DNA of 32,231 nucleotides from a virus: positions 1 to 32,231 of the IMG/VR virus record IMGVR_UViG_3300013006_000086. One strand, 5' to 3'. Of this stretch, positions 6,509 to 13,044 are shown piece by piece. Position 1 is the stretch's first letter, and every line of letters begins with the position of its first letter. Both the position numbers and the translations under genes were made by a program. The notes below the pieces were generated by a model. It had not been told where the DNA came from and ran no database searches. It was given only the letters and a program-made list of their open reading frames with translations.

Positions 6509-6927
6509 TGCAAATTACGTTCACCGTGCCCGGGCCGCCGCATGGCAAAGGCAGGCCAAAATTTGCCCGGCGTGGCAATTTTGTTGCCACCTATACTGAC
6601 GCTAAGACCGCGAGCTATGAAGACCAGATCAGGTTTTACGCATTGCAAGCAATAGGCAGCAGCAAACCGCTAGAAACGGCGCTAGAGGTTTTTATCTACA
6701 TCAGGCTATCAGTGCCTAAGTCGTACCCCAAAAAGCGCGTGGCGGCCTGTTTAAGCGGTTCTGAGTGGCCTTGCAAGAAACCTGACTGGGACAACGTGGC
6801 GAAATCAGTCTGCGATGCGATGAACTCAATTGTTTGTGTAGATGACAGCCAGATCGTCGAGTGCCATGTTCGCAAGGTCTACGCAAGCGAAGCCGGAGTA
6901 GATGTTTTGGTGAAGGAAAAAGAATGA
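6505..6927 (+). CDS. rusA: RusA-family Holliday junction resolvase
   Basis: In this 140-aa protein, the opening ITFTVPGPPHGKGRPKFAR and the core KKPDWDNVAKSVCDAMNSIVCVDDSQIVE are the RusA signature. Asp94, Asp96, Asp104 and Asp113/114 match the acidic cluster that binds metal in this family. RusA enzymes are dimers that cut four-way junctions made during phage recombination and replication, leaving packageable linear DNA. It pairs logically with the exonuclease and SSB encoded on the other strand. ATG 6505 makes the ATGA overlap with the gene before; ATG 6508 is equally possible and differs by one Met. Confidence 0.9.
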   Translation: MMQITFTVPGPPHGKGRPKFARRGNFVATYTDAKTASYEDQIRFYALQAIGSSKPLETALEVFIYIRLSVPKSYPKKRVAACLSGSEWPCKKPDWDNVAKSVCDAMNSIVCVDDSQIVECHVRKVYASEAGVDVLVKEKE

Positions 6928-7127
6928 CGCCATTGAAGGTAAAGTGGTTTGACGGGAGCAAGGGCAAGATCGGTATTGCTAAGGTCCAGACCGAGGACGG
7001 CGACACCGAGTACCGTATTGGCACTGTTGACGGGTTCTTGGAGCATATGGACGTCCAGCAAGTTGTGGCGTGGGGCGTGTGGTTCCCAATTGAAGCTGGT
7101 GACGCATTATTCCCGGAGGAGCTATGA
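6924..7127 (+). CDS. Small hypothetical protein
   Basis: This is a 67-aa acidic protein with many Trp, Gly and Asp (KVKWFDGSKGKIGIAKV, WGVWFPIEAGDALFPEEL), likely beta-rich. ATG 6924 overlaps the RusA stop (ATGA). A longer frame starting at 6861 lies within rusA and is not needed. It resembles unnamed proteins seen near RusA genes in other phages, but no function is known to me. Confidence 0.7.
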   Translation: MTPLKVKWFDGSKGKIGIAKVQTEDGDTEYRIGTVDGFLEHMDVQQVVAWGVWFPIEAGDALFPEEL

Positions 7128-7456
7128 GCGAAGAAAGAGACCCCCACCGGGCTGTGGACTACATCCTGAAGCACGCCTCGCTGTTTGCGAAGGCCAAGGC
7201 AGAGCGAACTTACATTGAGCAGTACCGCAAGAGCCTGAAGGCTATCCTGATGAAGCGCAGCATGGAGACCGCCCTTGGTGCGCAGGAGCGCGAAGCCTAC
7301 GCCCATCCAGAGATGTTGGAGATGATCAAAGGCTTGCAAGCGGCGGTGGAGATTGAAGAGAAGTTGAAGTGGGACATTACCGCTGCTGAGATGCGCGTAG
7401 AAATCTGGCGAACAGAGCAAGCAAACAACCGCGCAGAAGGAAAGGCAACGATATGA
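7124..7456 (+). CDS. Conserved phage coiled-coil protein of unknown function
   Basis: This 110-aa protein opens with DPHRAVDYILKHASLFAKAKAERTYIEQYRKSLKAILM and continues with AYAHPEMLEMIKGLQAAVEIEEKLKWDITAAEMRVEIWRTEQANNRA: two long charged helices with heptad-like spacing, suggesting a helical hairpin or dimer. This arrangement recurs in many phage early regions, next to nuclease genes, without an assigned role. The start overlaps the preceding stop (ATGA), and the next gene overlaps its end. Confidence 0.8.
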   Translation: MSEERDPHRAVDYILKHASLFAKAKAERTYIEQYRKSLKAILMKRSMETALGAQEREAYAHPEMLEMIKGLQAAVEIEEKLKWDITAAEMRVEIWRTEQANNRAEGKATI

Positions 7457-7635
7457 CCGAAGACGAAGAGTGGGAGCGCCTTGAGCGCGAGATCAAACAA
7501 CGCCAGTTACCGCCAGTCAAACTGACCGTGACGTACTCAATCAAACTGAGCCGAGATCAGCGAGTTAAGTTACTGCAACTGGGCGGACCTAAGTGGATCA
7601 GGGCTCAGATCGATGCCGCCGTGGCGCGCAAATGA
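7453..7635 (+). CDS. Small protein with possible DNA-binding helices
   Basis: This 60-aa protein ends KLTVTYSIKLSRDQRVKLLQLGGPKWIRAQIDAAVARK. A beta strand, then LSRDQRVKLLQLGG and WIRAQIDAA helices, is the usual order of ribbon-helix-helix-like proteins, which bind DNA as dimers through the strand. That is pattern-based only. It is the last gene of the first rightward operon; a short inverted repeat follows. Confidence 0.65.
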   Translation: MTEDEEWERLEREIKQRQLPPVKLTVTYSIKLSRDQRVKLLQLGGPKWIRAQIDAAVARK

Positions 7636-7646
7636 CAACGACACCC

Positions 7647-7663
7647 AAACCCTATTAGGGTTT
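7647..7663. other. Perfect inverted repeat AAACCCTA-T-TAGGGTTT
   Basis: Eight bases on each side of a single T are fully complementary. It lies between the end of one operon and the promoter region of the next. The downstream side (GTCCCTATAAAAATAAT) is not a clean T-tract, so it may be a weak terminator or, given its symmetry, a protein-binding site. Confidence 0.4.
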
Positions 7664-7689
7664 GTCCCTATAAAAATAATTTGAAATAG

Positions 7690-7727
7690 TTGGTCTGTCG
7701 TTTAATTCTGGATTACACTAGCATCAC
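7690..7727 (+). promoter_or_regulatory. Promoter-like element with shared TTACACTAGCATCAC motif
   Basis: TTACACTAGCATCAC (7713-7727) recurs with one change at 9969-9983, each time 50-60 bases before the first gene of an operon. TACACT fits a -10 box; TTGGTC (7690-7695) is a poor -35 at 18 bases. The shared sequence and position suggest a promoter or a binding site for a phage activator. Confidence 0.5.
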
Positions 7728-7773
7728 TGACAAAGCAACACCGCACAGTCAGGCAACACAGAAAGACAGCGAC

Positions 7774-8061
7774 ATGAACATCACCATCACCCACGACGTT
7801 GACACCCTCGGCACCCTGTTGGCTCAGATTGCCCTTCTGACCAAGCAGGCCGATGCCATCAAGGACCAGATCAAAGACAGCGCCAGCCTCGGCGGCGACA
7901 AAGTTGTAGAGGGTGACCTCTTCAAAGCCACCTACTCTGAGTCCAACCGCAGCACGGTTGACAGCAAGGCTCTGTTCGCCGAGCTGGGTGCCACTGCCGA
8001 GCAGATCGCACGTCACACAAAAGTGACTGCCGTGTTTAGCGTCAAGGTCACCAGCCGTTAA
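7774..8061 (+). CDS. Conserved small phage protein
   Basis: This 95-aa protein has an N-terminal helical part (DTLGTLLAQIALLTKQADAIKDQIKDSA) that looks like a short coiled coil. The second half (KVVEGDLFKATYSESNRSTVDSKALFAELGATAEQIARHTKVTAVFSVKVTSR) is a mixed alpha-beta piece. Similar proteins occur in many phage early regions near recombination genes, with no set function. ATG 7774 lies behind GAAAGACAG, and the DNA around the start matches that before the 10020 gene, which supports this choice over an in-frame start at 7690. Confidence 0.7.
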   Translation: MNITITHDVDTLGTLLAQIALLTKQADAIKDQIKDSASLGGDKVVEGDLFKATYSESNRSTVDSKALFAELGATAEQIARHTKVTAVFSVKVTSR

Positions 8062-8068
8062 ACCCAAC

Positions 8069-8082
8069 GGGGCTTCGGCCCC
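8069..8082 (+). other. Stable GGGGC-TTCG-GCCCC hairpin
   Basis: Five G/C pairs are closed by a cUUCGg tetraloop, one of the most stable small RNA hairpins. It lies between two genes with no T-tract after it, so it more likely protects or processes the mRNA, or weakens read-through, than terminates. A similar UNCG-type hairpin lies at 26850. Confidence 0.6.
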
Positions 8083-8097
8083 TATCAGGAGAACACC

Positions 8098-8292
8098 ATG
8101 AAAACGCATCTTAGTTACAGCAAAAACGGTTGGAGTTTGATCCACCAAGGGTCGCCCCTGTGCGACTACAAAAAGACCAAGGCCGAGGTCATGGAGGTGG
8201 TCAAGTTTTACAAGATCACGCTGCCAAACTGCACTTGGAACGGCGACCGTGGTGAGTTTGTGGTCACTGACACCATTGAGGAAACAGCATGA
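8098..8292 (+). CDS. Small hypothetical protein
   Basis: This 64-aa basic protein (KTHLSYSKNGWSLIHQGSPLCDYKKTKAEVMEVVKFYKITLPNCTWNGDRGEF) is likely a beta-hairpin plus one helix. A strong ribosome site (CAGGAGAAC) precedes the ATG, and its stop overlaps the next start. No family is recognised. Confidence 0.65.
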   Translation: MKTHLSYSKNGWSLIHQGSPLCDYKKTKAEVMEVVKFYKITLPNCTWNGDRGEFVVTDTIEETA

Positions 8293-8447
8293 AAACTGAA
8301 TATGCCGAAGGCTTTGACGCCGGGGTTGACGTAGTCCTGCTGGAGATTGAGCTCTGGATCAAAGAGCGGGAGCACGAACCCCGCATCACCCGACCCGTTG
8401 AGCAACTGCTGGCCCATCTCAAGATGGAGAAAAAACCAAATGATTAA
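8289..8447 (+). CDS. Small acidic hypothetical protein
   Basis: A 52-codon frame (MKTEYAEGFDAGVDVVLLEIELWIKEREHEPR...) starts in the preceding stop (ATGA) and overlaps the methyltransferase start by eight bases. It fills the space between two well-supported genes with the coupling style of this operon. YAEGFDAGVD followed by a helix resembles several tiny phage proteins; its role is unknown. Confidence 0.6.
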   Translation: MKTEYAEGFDAGVDVVLLEIELWIKEREHEPRITRPVEQLLAHLKMEKKPND

Positions 8448-9930
8448 ATTTGGATCAGTTTGTTCAGGCATTGAAGCAGCCTCAGTGGCTTGGCATCCAC
8501 TTGGATGGGAGGCAGCTTGGCTATCAGAAATTGAAAAATTTCCCTCCCAAGTGTTGGCGCATCATTACCCCAACACGCCCAATTTCGGCGACATGACTAA
8601 ATTCAAGGAGTGGTCAATTGACTCAGCTATCAATGTTCTCGTCGGAGGAACTCCCTGCCAATCATTCAGCGTCGCCGGACTCAGAAAAGGACTGGATGAC
8701 CCTCGTGGCAACCTCATGCTTACATACCTTGCCATTGCTGCAAAGTATCGGCCCCAGTGGCTGGTTTGGGAGAACGTCCCCGGCGTCTTATCCTCTAACG
8801 GAGGACTCGACTTTGCCAGTCTCCTTCGAGGGATGGGGGAACTCGGGTATGGGTTCGCATACCGGGTTCTTGACGCTCAGTATTTCGGAGTGGCCCAGCG
8901 AAGGCGTCGCGTGTTTGTTGTCGGATATTTTGGAAACTGGCGACCTGCCGCAGCGGTTCTTTTTGAGCGCCATAGCCTGTGCGGGTATCCTGCGCCGAGC
9001 AGAGAAAAGAGGGAAAGTATTACCGCCACAATTACAGCACGCACTCCTGTCAGTGACTATGATGTCGCAGGAACCCTTGACAAAGGAACCCCCGGAAGAG
9101 GAATAGGTCACAACAACAACTACGATTCACAAGTTTTATCAGTCAGTCGTAACAACTACGAAGAGTGCTTGAGAACATACAGTACGCCAGCGATTGGCAG
9201 CATTAGGGAAGATGTAATTTCATCTTGCATTACTAAAAATACAGGCTGTGGCGGAGAAACTCAAAACCCTGCATTCGTATTGCAGCCAATTGCACTTGCC
9301 GAGAACACTATAGGACGCAAACCTGAGAATGGCGGCAATGGCGACGGGTTTACTGAGGAAGGCCCGATGTACACGCTGAACGCAACTGGGGTGCATGGCG
9401 TGGCGCAGCCAATTGCATTTGCTCAAAACACGCGAGATGAAGTGCGTTTGATGAATGGCGACGGCAGCATTGTTGGAGCCTTGGCCGCAAATCCGGGGAT
9501 GAAGCAGACTTGTTACATCGCCCAACCAATCCCCATTGACACAATGAACCACATTGGTCGCGGCGACAAGCACAGTTTTGGAGACTTTGTGCCCGGCGCG
9601 CCTAGTTACACATTGACCAAGGGGCATAGCCATGCTGTGGCATTGCCTCGGCAATCAGGTTTAGACCCAATTGGTAACCCGGTTGATCTTAGCGGCACAT
9701 TGGTAAAAAACCAGACTATGGCTTGCATGACCGCCATGCAAGTGCGCCGCCTAACCCCGGTTGAGTGCGAGCGCTTGCAGGGCTTCCCTGACGGGTACAC
9801 CGACATCCAGCTAAAGGGCAAGGCAACACCTGATGGCCCACGGTACAAGGCGTTGGGCAACAGCATGGCGGTGCCAGTGATGGCGTGGATCGGCAAAAGG
9901 ATTCAACAGGTAGAGGACATATTAGGGTAA
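8440..9930 (+). CDS. dcm: C5-cytosine DNA methyltransferase
   Basis: All main motifs of the family are visible in this 496-aa protein: I (FGSVCSGIEAAS, binds S-adenosylmethionine), IV (GGTPCQSFSVAG, catalytic Cys73), VI (ENVPGVL), VIII (QRRRRVFVVG), IX (RRLTPVECERLQGFPDGYT) and X (YKALGNSMAVPV). The enzyme would methylate carbon 5 of cytosine at a fixed DNA site. The target-recognition region (about 175-435) is unusually long and holds a loose repeat (QPIALAENT, AQPIAFAQNT, AQPIPIDTM). No restriction partner is nearby, so protection of phage DNA from host restriction is the usual explanation. ATG 8440 overlaps the previous gene. Confidence 0.93.
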   Translation: MIKFGSVCSGIEAASVAWHPLGWEAAWLSEIEKFPSQVLAHHYPNTPNFGDMTKFKEWSIDSAINVLVGGTPCQSFSVAGLRKGLDDPRGNLMLTYLAIAAKYRPQWLVWENVPGVLSSNGGLDFASLLRGMGELGYGFAYRVLDAQYFGVAQRRRRVFVVGYFGNWRPAAAVLFERHSLCGYPAPSREKRESITATITARTPVSDYDVAGTLDKGTPGRGIGHNNNYDSQVLSVSRNNYEECLRTYSTPAIGSIREDVISSCITKNTGCGGETQNPAFVLQPIALAENTIGRKPENGGNGDGFTEEGPMYTLNATGVHGVAQPIAFAQNTRDEVRLMNGDGSIVGALAANPGMKQTCYIAQPIPIDTMNHIGRGDKHSFGDFVPGAPSYTLTKGHSHAVALPRQSGLDPIGNPVDLSGTLVKNQTMACMTAMQVRRLTPVECERLQGFPDGYTDIQLKGKATPDGPRYKALGNSMAVPVMAWIGKRIQQVEDILG

Positions 9931-9968
9931 ACACTGAATAAAAAGTCTATGCATTGTGTAATTTGCGG

Positions 9969-9983
9969 TTACACTAACATCAC
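9969..9983 (+). promoter_or_regulatory. Second copy of the TTACACTAACATCAC element
   Basis: It differs from 7713-7727 by one base and sits 51 bases before the ATG at 10020. The sequence just before that ATG (GGACAGCGA) also matches the earlier site (AGACAGCGA). TACACT fits a -10 box, but no good -35 is present, which hints at an activator or a phage-specific signal. Confidence 0.5.
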
Positions 9984-10019
9984 GGTCAGCAAGACCGGTA
10001 ACACCAAAAGGACAGCGAA

Positions 10020-10214
10020 ATGACAAACGAAATTCAAACTGTAATTAAGACCGAAGAAGGCGTTCGGGTCAGCATTGACTCGTGGGACGAGGGAGGCGCG
10101 TGGATTGGACTGCAGATGCGTGGCGGCTCTGCTTACGCAGTCCTGACCCGTGACGAAGCCCAGCAAATGCTGGCTGGCCTGCAGGCAATCTTGGCTCAAG
10201 AGGTGGCGGCATGA
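10020..10214 (+). CDS. Small hypothetical protein
   Basis: This 64-aa protein has two or three strands (QTVIKTEEGVRVSIDSW, AWIGLQMRGGSAYAVLTRDEA) and an end helix (AQQMLAGLQAILAQEVAA), a simple beta-beta-alpha arrangement. It is the first gene after the methyltransferase and its promoter-like element, and starts a chain of overlapping genes. No function is known to me. Confidence 0.7.
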   Translation: MTNEIQTVIKTEEGVRVSIDSWDEGGAWIGLQMRGGSAYAVLTRDEAQQMLAGLQAILAQEVAA

Positions 10215-10411
10215 ACATGGGCAACCTGTTTGATCAGGTGGAGGGGGAGCTAATCCGCAAGCACCGGGCCATCACCCCTGAGCAATTGGCGCAGGAAGAG
10301 CGCCAACGGAAGGTCCAGCGTGAGTACGAAGCTTTGCATACAGCCATAGAAACTGAGGCAGACCGGGCCGATAAAGATGAGTACCCAGATGAAGATGAGG
10401 AGGCCGCATGA
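10211..10411 (+). CDS. Small charged hypothetical protein
   Basis: This 66-aa protein is almost all helix and very rich in Glu, Arg and Asp, ending in an acidic tail (DKDEYPDEDEEAA). Both ends overlap neighbours by ATGA. An acidic tail can mimic DNA or bind basic partners, but no function is shown. Confidence 0.65.
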   Translation: MNMGNLFDQVEGELIRKHRAITPEQLAQEERQRKVQREYEALHTAIETEADRADKDEYPDEDEEAA

Positions 10412-10641
10412 TCTACGAAGTTTTCATTGACGGCGACTTTTACGATCAGGTCGATGCCACCGACAGCGCCGACGCCTGCAGGCAGGTGTTTGATCGCCTT
10501 GATGGTCAAGTCGGGGAGATGCACGCAGAGCCCGTAGAGGGCTCAGACGAGCCCGGGATTTGCCCGGCATGCAACGGTAGCGGTGAGGGCCAGCACGAGG
10601 GCTCACGGTGCCATTATTGCGGCGGAATGGGTGAAGCATGA
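10408..10641 (+). CDS. Small zinc-ribbon protein
   Basis: In this 77-aa protein the C-terminal third has CPACNGSGEG and CHYCGGMGE, two CxxC(x)GxG knuckles like those of DnaJ zinc fingers, which would bind one zinc ion. The N-terminal half is a small alpha-beta unit (IYEVFIDGDFYDQVDATDSADACRQVFDRL). Such knuckles bind proteins or nucleic acid. It overlaps both neighbours, and its exact role is unknown. Confidence 0.7.
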   Translation: MIYEVFIDGDFYDQVDATDSADACRQVFDRLDGQVGEMHAEPVEGSDEPGICPACNGSGEGQHEGSRCHYCGGMGEA

Positions 10642-10901
10642 GCAAACTGAACGACATTGTCAAAATCAATGCGCCAACGCATATGGTGCGCTACGCAGGT
10701 CTTGAACTGAACCGCAAGACCAAAGAGACCCTTGGCCGGTACGTGGAGCGTCCCAAGCGCCCCAATGAGGTGCAAGCATCTGACAATAATCTCTGGCAGC
10801 GCGGTCACTACAAAACGGGTGACGGTGACTACACCTCCCAAGTGCCGAGGGCAGGTAGCTTGAGGGCGTTTAGTTTGCCGAGCAAGGGGAATCGGACATG
10901 A
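10638..10901 (+). CDS. Small basic hypothetical protein
   Basis: This 87-aa protein is rich in Arg, Lys and Asn. KINAPTHMVRYAGLELNRKTKETLGRYVERPKRPNE suggests strands and loops rather than long helices. It starts in the previous stop and ends in the next start. No known motif is visible. Confidence 0.6.
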   Translation: MSKLNDIVKINAPTHMVRYAGLELNRKTKETLGRYVERPKRPNEVQASDNNLWQRGHYKTGDGDYTSQVPRAGSLRAFSLPSKGNRT

Positions 10902-11179
10902 GCGGCGGACACTTTAATTACAAACAGCACAACCTGCTGGACATGGTGGATGATATTAGATTTGCCATATTAATGAATGAAAGCAAGGAAAAGAACGAAT
11001 GGGGCCACAACATAGGCAACCGTTACAACCCCGAAACAATTGCCGAATTTGAGAAAGCAGTGAAGGTACTGAAGCTGGCCTATGTTTATGCACAGCGCAT
11101 CGACTGGCTACTGTCTGGTGATGATGGCGAGGATAGCTTTCACAAGCGTTTACAGGCACAACTGAGGGAGTTGAAATGA
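10898..11179 (+). CDS. Conserved phage protein with MSGGHFNY start
   Basis: This 93-aa protein begins MSGGHFNYKQHNLLDMVDDI, an opening shared by a widespread set of small phage and prophage proteins. The rest is helical (ETIAEFEKAVKVLKLAYVYAQRIDWLLSGDDGEDSFHKRLQAQLREL). Function is not established. Start and stop both use ATGA overlaps. Confidence 0.75.
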   Translation: MSGGHFNYKQHNLLDMVDDIRFAILMNESKEKNEWGHNIGNRYNPETIAEFEKAVKVLKLAYVYAQRIDWLLSGDDGEDSFHKRLQAQLRELK

Positions 11180-11295
11180 ACGACGATGACGATGAACAAT
11201 ACCTGATGAGCGAGTGGCTGGAATTTTCAATCGTGCTGATCATCAGCATGATCTCTCTGGCGGCATTCTTTTTTTGGCTAGGGTATCTGCTATGA
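11176..11295 (+). CDS. Small single-pass membrane protein
   Basis: A 39-codon frame starts MNDDDDEQYLMSEWLEF and continues SIVLIISMISLAAFFFWLGYLL: an acidic head followed by one long hydrophobic helix reaching the C-terminus. It begins in the stop of the previous gene and ends in the start of the next (ATGA on both sides), strong support for a real gene. The acidic head is likely cytoplasmic or periplasmic depending on insertion; the role is unknown. Confidence 0.7.
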   Translation: MNDDDDEQYLMSEWLEFSIVLIISMISLAAFFFWLGYLL

Positions 11296-11519
11296 CTAAA
11301 CACGACGAAGATGATGACACGCAAGTTCAGGCAGACACACTGTTAATTGTGTACCAAAGAGGTTTTGCCGACGGCAAGGCAGCACAGCGCAAGGCGCTTA
11401 CGGATGATGAGATCAACGGCATTGCAAAGAACTATGCGTTAACTAACCCAACAACGCCATTGCACTTTGCCCGAGCCATTGAAGCCGCCCACAACATCAA
11501 GGAGAGAACACATGACTGA
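11292..11519 (+). CDS. LTDDE-motif small protein, first of three related genes
   Basis: This 75-aa protein has an acidic start, a GFADGKAAQRKALTDDEINGIAKNY core and a helical end (HFARAIEAAHNIKE). The core (AQRK-x-LTDDE) and the ending (RAIEAAH) recur in the next two genes, so this is a locally duplicated family. ATG 11292 overlaps the stop of the membrane protein gene. Function unknown. Confidence 0.7.
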   Translation: MTKHDEDDDTQVQADTLLIVYQRGFADGKAAQRKALTDDEINGIAKNYALTNPTTPLHFARAIEAAHNIKERTHD

Positions 11520-11823
11520 CCTAAGACAAGCCGCGATGCAGGCGTTGGAGGCGTTGGAGAGTGGGATGGCATTTGATAGACACGCCGCTGTTTTACAAAA
11601 CCTCCGCACTGCACTGGAGCCAGAGCAGGAGCCGGTGGCAAAGCTGTTCGGAACTCTGCCTGTATATGACACCACCCCATCAGCACAGCGCAAGCCGCTG
11701 ACGGAAGAGGAAGCAAGGGACTTGCTGCCTACCAATCACAATCACATGACTCGTGCCGATTTGATTTTGTGGGTTCTCCGAGCGACTGAGCGCGCCCACG
11801 GCATCACAGGAGAGAAGACATGA
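11512..11823 (+). CDS. LTEEE-motif small protein, second of three related genes
   Basis: This 103-aa protein opens with MTDLRQAAMQALEALESG, a common start in small phage proteins, followed by PVYDTTPSAQRKPLTEEEARDLL and ending VLRATERAHGI. The AQRK-LTEEE core and the final helix match the gene before, and DTTPSAQ matches TTPPAAQ in the gene after. A strong ribosome site (AAGGAGAG) precedes ATG 11512. Confidence 0.7.
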   Translation: MTDLRQAAMQALEALESGMAFDRHAAVLQNLRTALEPEQEPVAKLFGTLPVYDTTPSAQRKPLTEEEARDLLPTNHNHMTRADLILWVLRATERAHGITGEKT

Positions 11824-12045
11824 CTGACAGAGAACTACTTGAACTTGCGTCCAAGGCTTGTGGGCTGGAAGACGCCATCAAGCACATACAAGCCAATTGC
11901 CCTCTACACCACCCCACCCGCAGCACAGCCCAAGTGGCAGGGTCTGACGGATGAGGATTGGGAGAAGGTTGGGGATATGCCCGACACTTTCGATCAGGGC
12001 GCAGCATGGGCAGCGGCGAGACTTAAGGAGCGCAACAATGGATGA
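11820..12045 (+). pseudogene. Frameshifted third member of the LTDEE family
   Basis: The start is well placed: ATG 11820 overlaps the previous stop, and the frame reads MTDRELLELASKACGLEDAIKHIQA before stopping at 11954. The conserved remainder, PIALYTTPPAAQPKWQGLTDEDWEKVGDMPDTFDQGAAWAAARLKERNNG, is in another frame (open from 11839 to 12045). Joined across a single shift near 11875-11900, the two halves give a protein like its neighbours. It is probably a recently broken gene, a programmed shift, or an assembly error. The alternative is two short overlapping genes. Confidence 0.55.
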
Positions 12046-12127
12046 ATCATTGACCGAAAAGGTCCTTATTGCTACAATGTTTATAGGTTTTGTGGTGGTG
12101 ATATGCCTGTTGCCTGACCTCATTTAG
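12038..12127 (+). CDS. Tiny membrane protein
   Basis: A 29-codon frame reads MDESLTEKVLIATMFIGFVVVICLLPDLI: a short acidic head and one hydrophobic segment. AAGGAG (12025-12030) stands at good distance before its ATG, and it overlaps the end of the previous frame. It is the third tiny membrane protein in the window. Role unknown. Confidence 0.55.
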   Translation: MDESLTEKVLIATMFIGFVVVICLLPDLI

Positions 12128-12174
12128 CAAAACAAAAGCAAATTGGTTTACATCAAATAATACGGAGAGAAATC

Positions 12175-12399
12175 ATGGCAGAACGAATCTACATCGTCCA
12201 TAGTGCCCAAGGCACCCGGCTCGTCAAGGCCAACCTGCGCCAGCAGGCCCTGAGCCACATTGCAAACAGCACCTTCACCGTGCGAGTGGCAACTCAGGAC
12301 GACCTTGTCAAGCAGCTTACGGCTGGAGCCAAAATTGAACAGTACAAGGCCCCAGATCAAGCAGAGTTGATCGAAGAGAGCGAATCCCCGGGAAACTGA
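12175..12399 (+). CDS. Small hypothetical protein upstream of terminase
   Basis: This 74-aa protein begins AERIYIVHSAQGTRLVKANLRQQALSHIANSTFTVRVATQDDLVKQL, a beta-alpha pattern. ACGGAGAG precedes the ATG. Proteins with this RLVKA-x-x-RQQAL-x-H core occur in many phages just before the terminase small subunit, without an assigned role. It is separated by 35 bases from the terminase gene. Confidence 0.7.
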   Translation: MAERIYIVHSAQGTRLVKANLRQQALSHIANSTFTVRVATQDDLVKQLTAGAKIEQYKAPDQAELIEESESPGN

Positions 12400-12435
12400 T
12401 ACCATCGCCCAATCTAACGGACGAGGAATAAGGTC

Positions 12436-13044
12436 ATGCCAGAAACCGCCGCAAAGCCATCAAAACGATCTACAGCAGCCCCGAAGCCTAAAACTAAGGC
12501 CAAGGGTGCTGCAGCACAGAAAAACGTCTCCAAAGCCCCAAAGAAGACAGGCAAGTACACCCCAGAGCTGATAACAGAGATCTTCCGCCGCATCAGCTTG
12601 GGAGAGTCGTTACTGCAGATCTGCAGGGATGAGGGAATGCCAACGCGACAGGCTGTCTACGATTGGGTTCATGGCGACGAGACCCTCGCTTTACAATTCG
12701 CACGCGCACGGGAGGAGGGTTGTGACGCCATGGCGGAAGAGGCGCTGCACATTTCTAACACCCCGCACATTGGCAAGAAAAAGGTCTACAGCTCTGGCGC
12801 TGAGGATGATGAGGACAGCATGACGGTGACCGAGGAGGACATGCTTGGCCACCGCAAGCTCCAGATCGAGACGCGGCTCAAGCTGCTGGCCTGCTGGAAC
12901 CCTAAGAAGTATGGCACCAAAATCCAGATGGGCGGTGACCCCGGCAACCCGATCCAGATCGAGGCTCAGGTGGAGGCCGACAACTTCTTGGCCGCCATTA
13001 TGAAAAACGCGGAGCTCAAACGGCAAGTCGCGGCGAATGAATGA
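12436..13044 (+). CDS. terS: Terminase small subunit
   Basis: In this 202-aa protein, after a Lys/Ala/Pro-rich N-terminal arm (1-36), residues 40-85 hold a helix-turn-helix of the Sf6/P22-like small terminase type (YTPELITEIFRRISLGESLLQICRDEGMPTRQAVYDWVHG). Helices DALALQFARAREEG-like and HRKLQIETRLKLLACWNPKKYG follow, the latter a signature of this family. The protein would bind the packaging site on phage DNA as a ring and regulate the large subunit. Its end overlaps the large-subunit start by eight bases. Confidence 0.85.
   Translation: MPETAAKPSKRSTAAPKPKTKAKGAAAQKNVSKAPKKTGKYTPELITEIFRRISLGESLLQICRDEGMPTRQAVYDWVHGDETLALQFARAREEGCDAMAEEALHISNTPHIGKKKVYSSGAEDDEDSMTVTEEDMLGHRKLQIETRLKLLACWNPKKYGTKIQMGGDPGNPIQIEAQVEADNFLAAIMKNAELKRQVAANE

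Noticed and set aside
8618-9106. Plus-strand open frame of 162 codons inside the methyltransferase
   Set aside because: It lies fully inside a gene with all family motifs, has no homologous look and no ribosome site; it is a shadow frame.
12123-12165. Third copy of the TTACAC promoter-like element (GGTTTACATCA) before 12175
   Set aside because: Only part of the motif matches and the following bases differ, so it does not support a third site.
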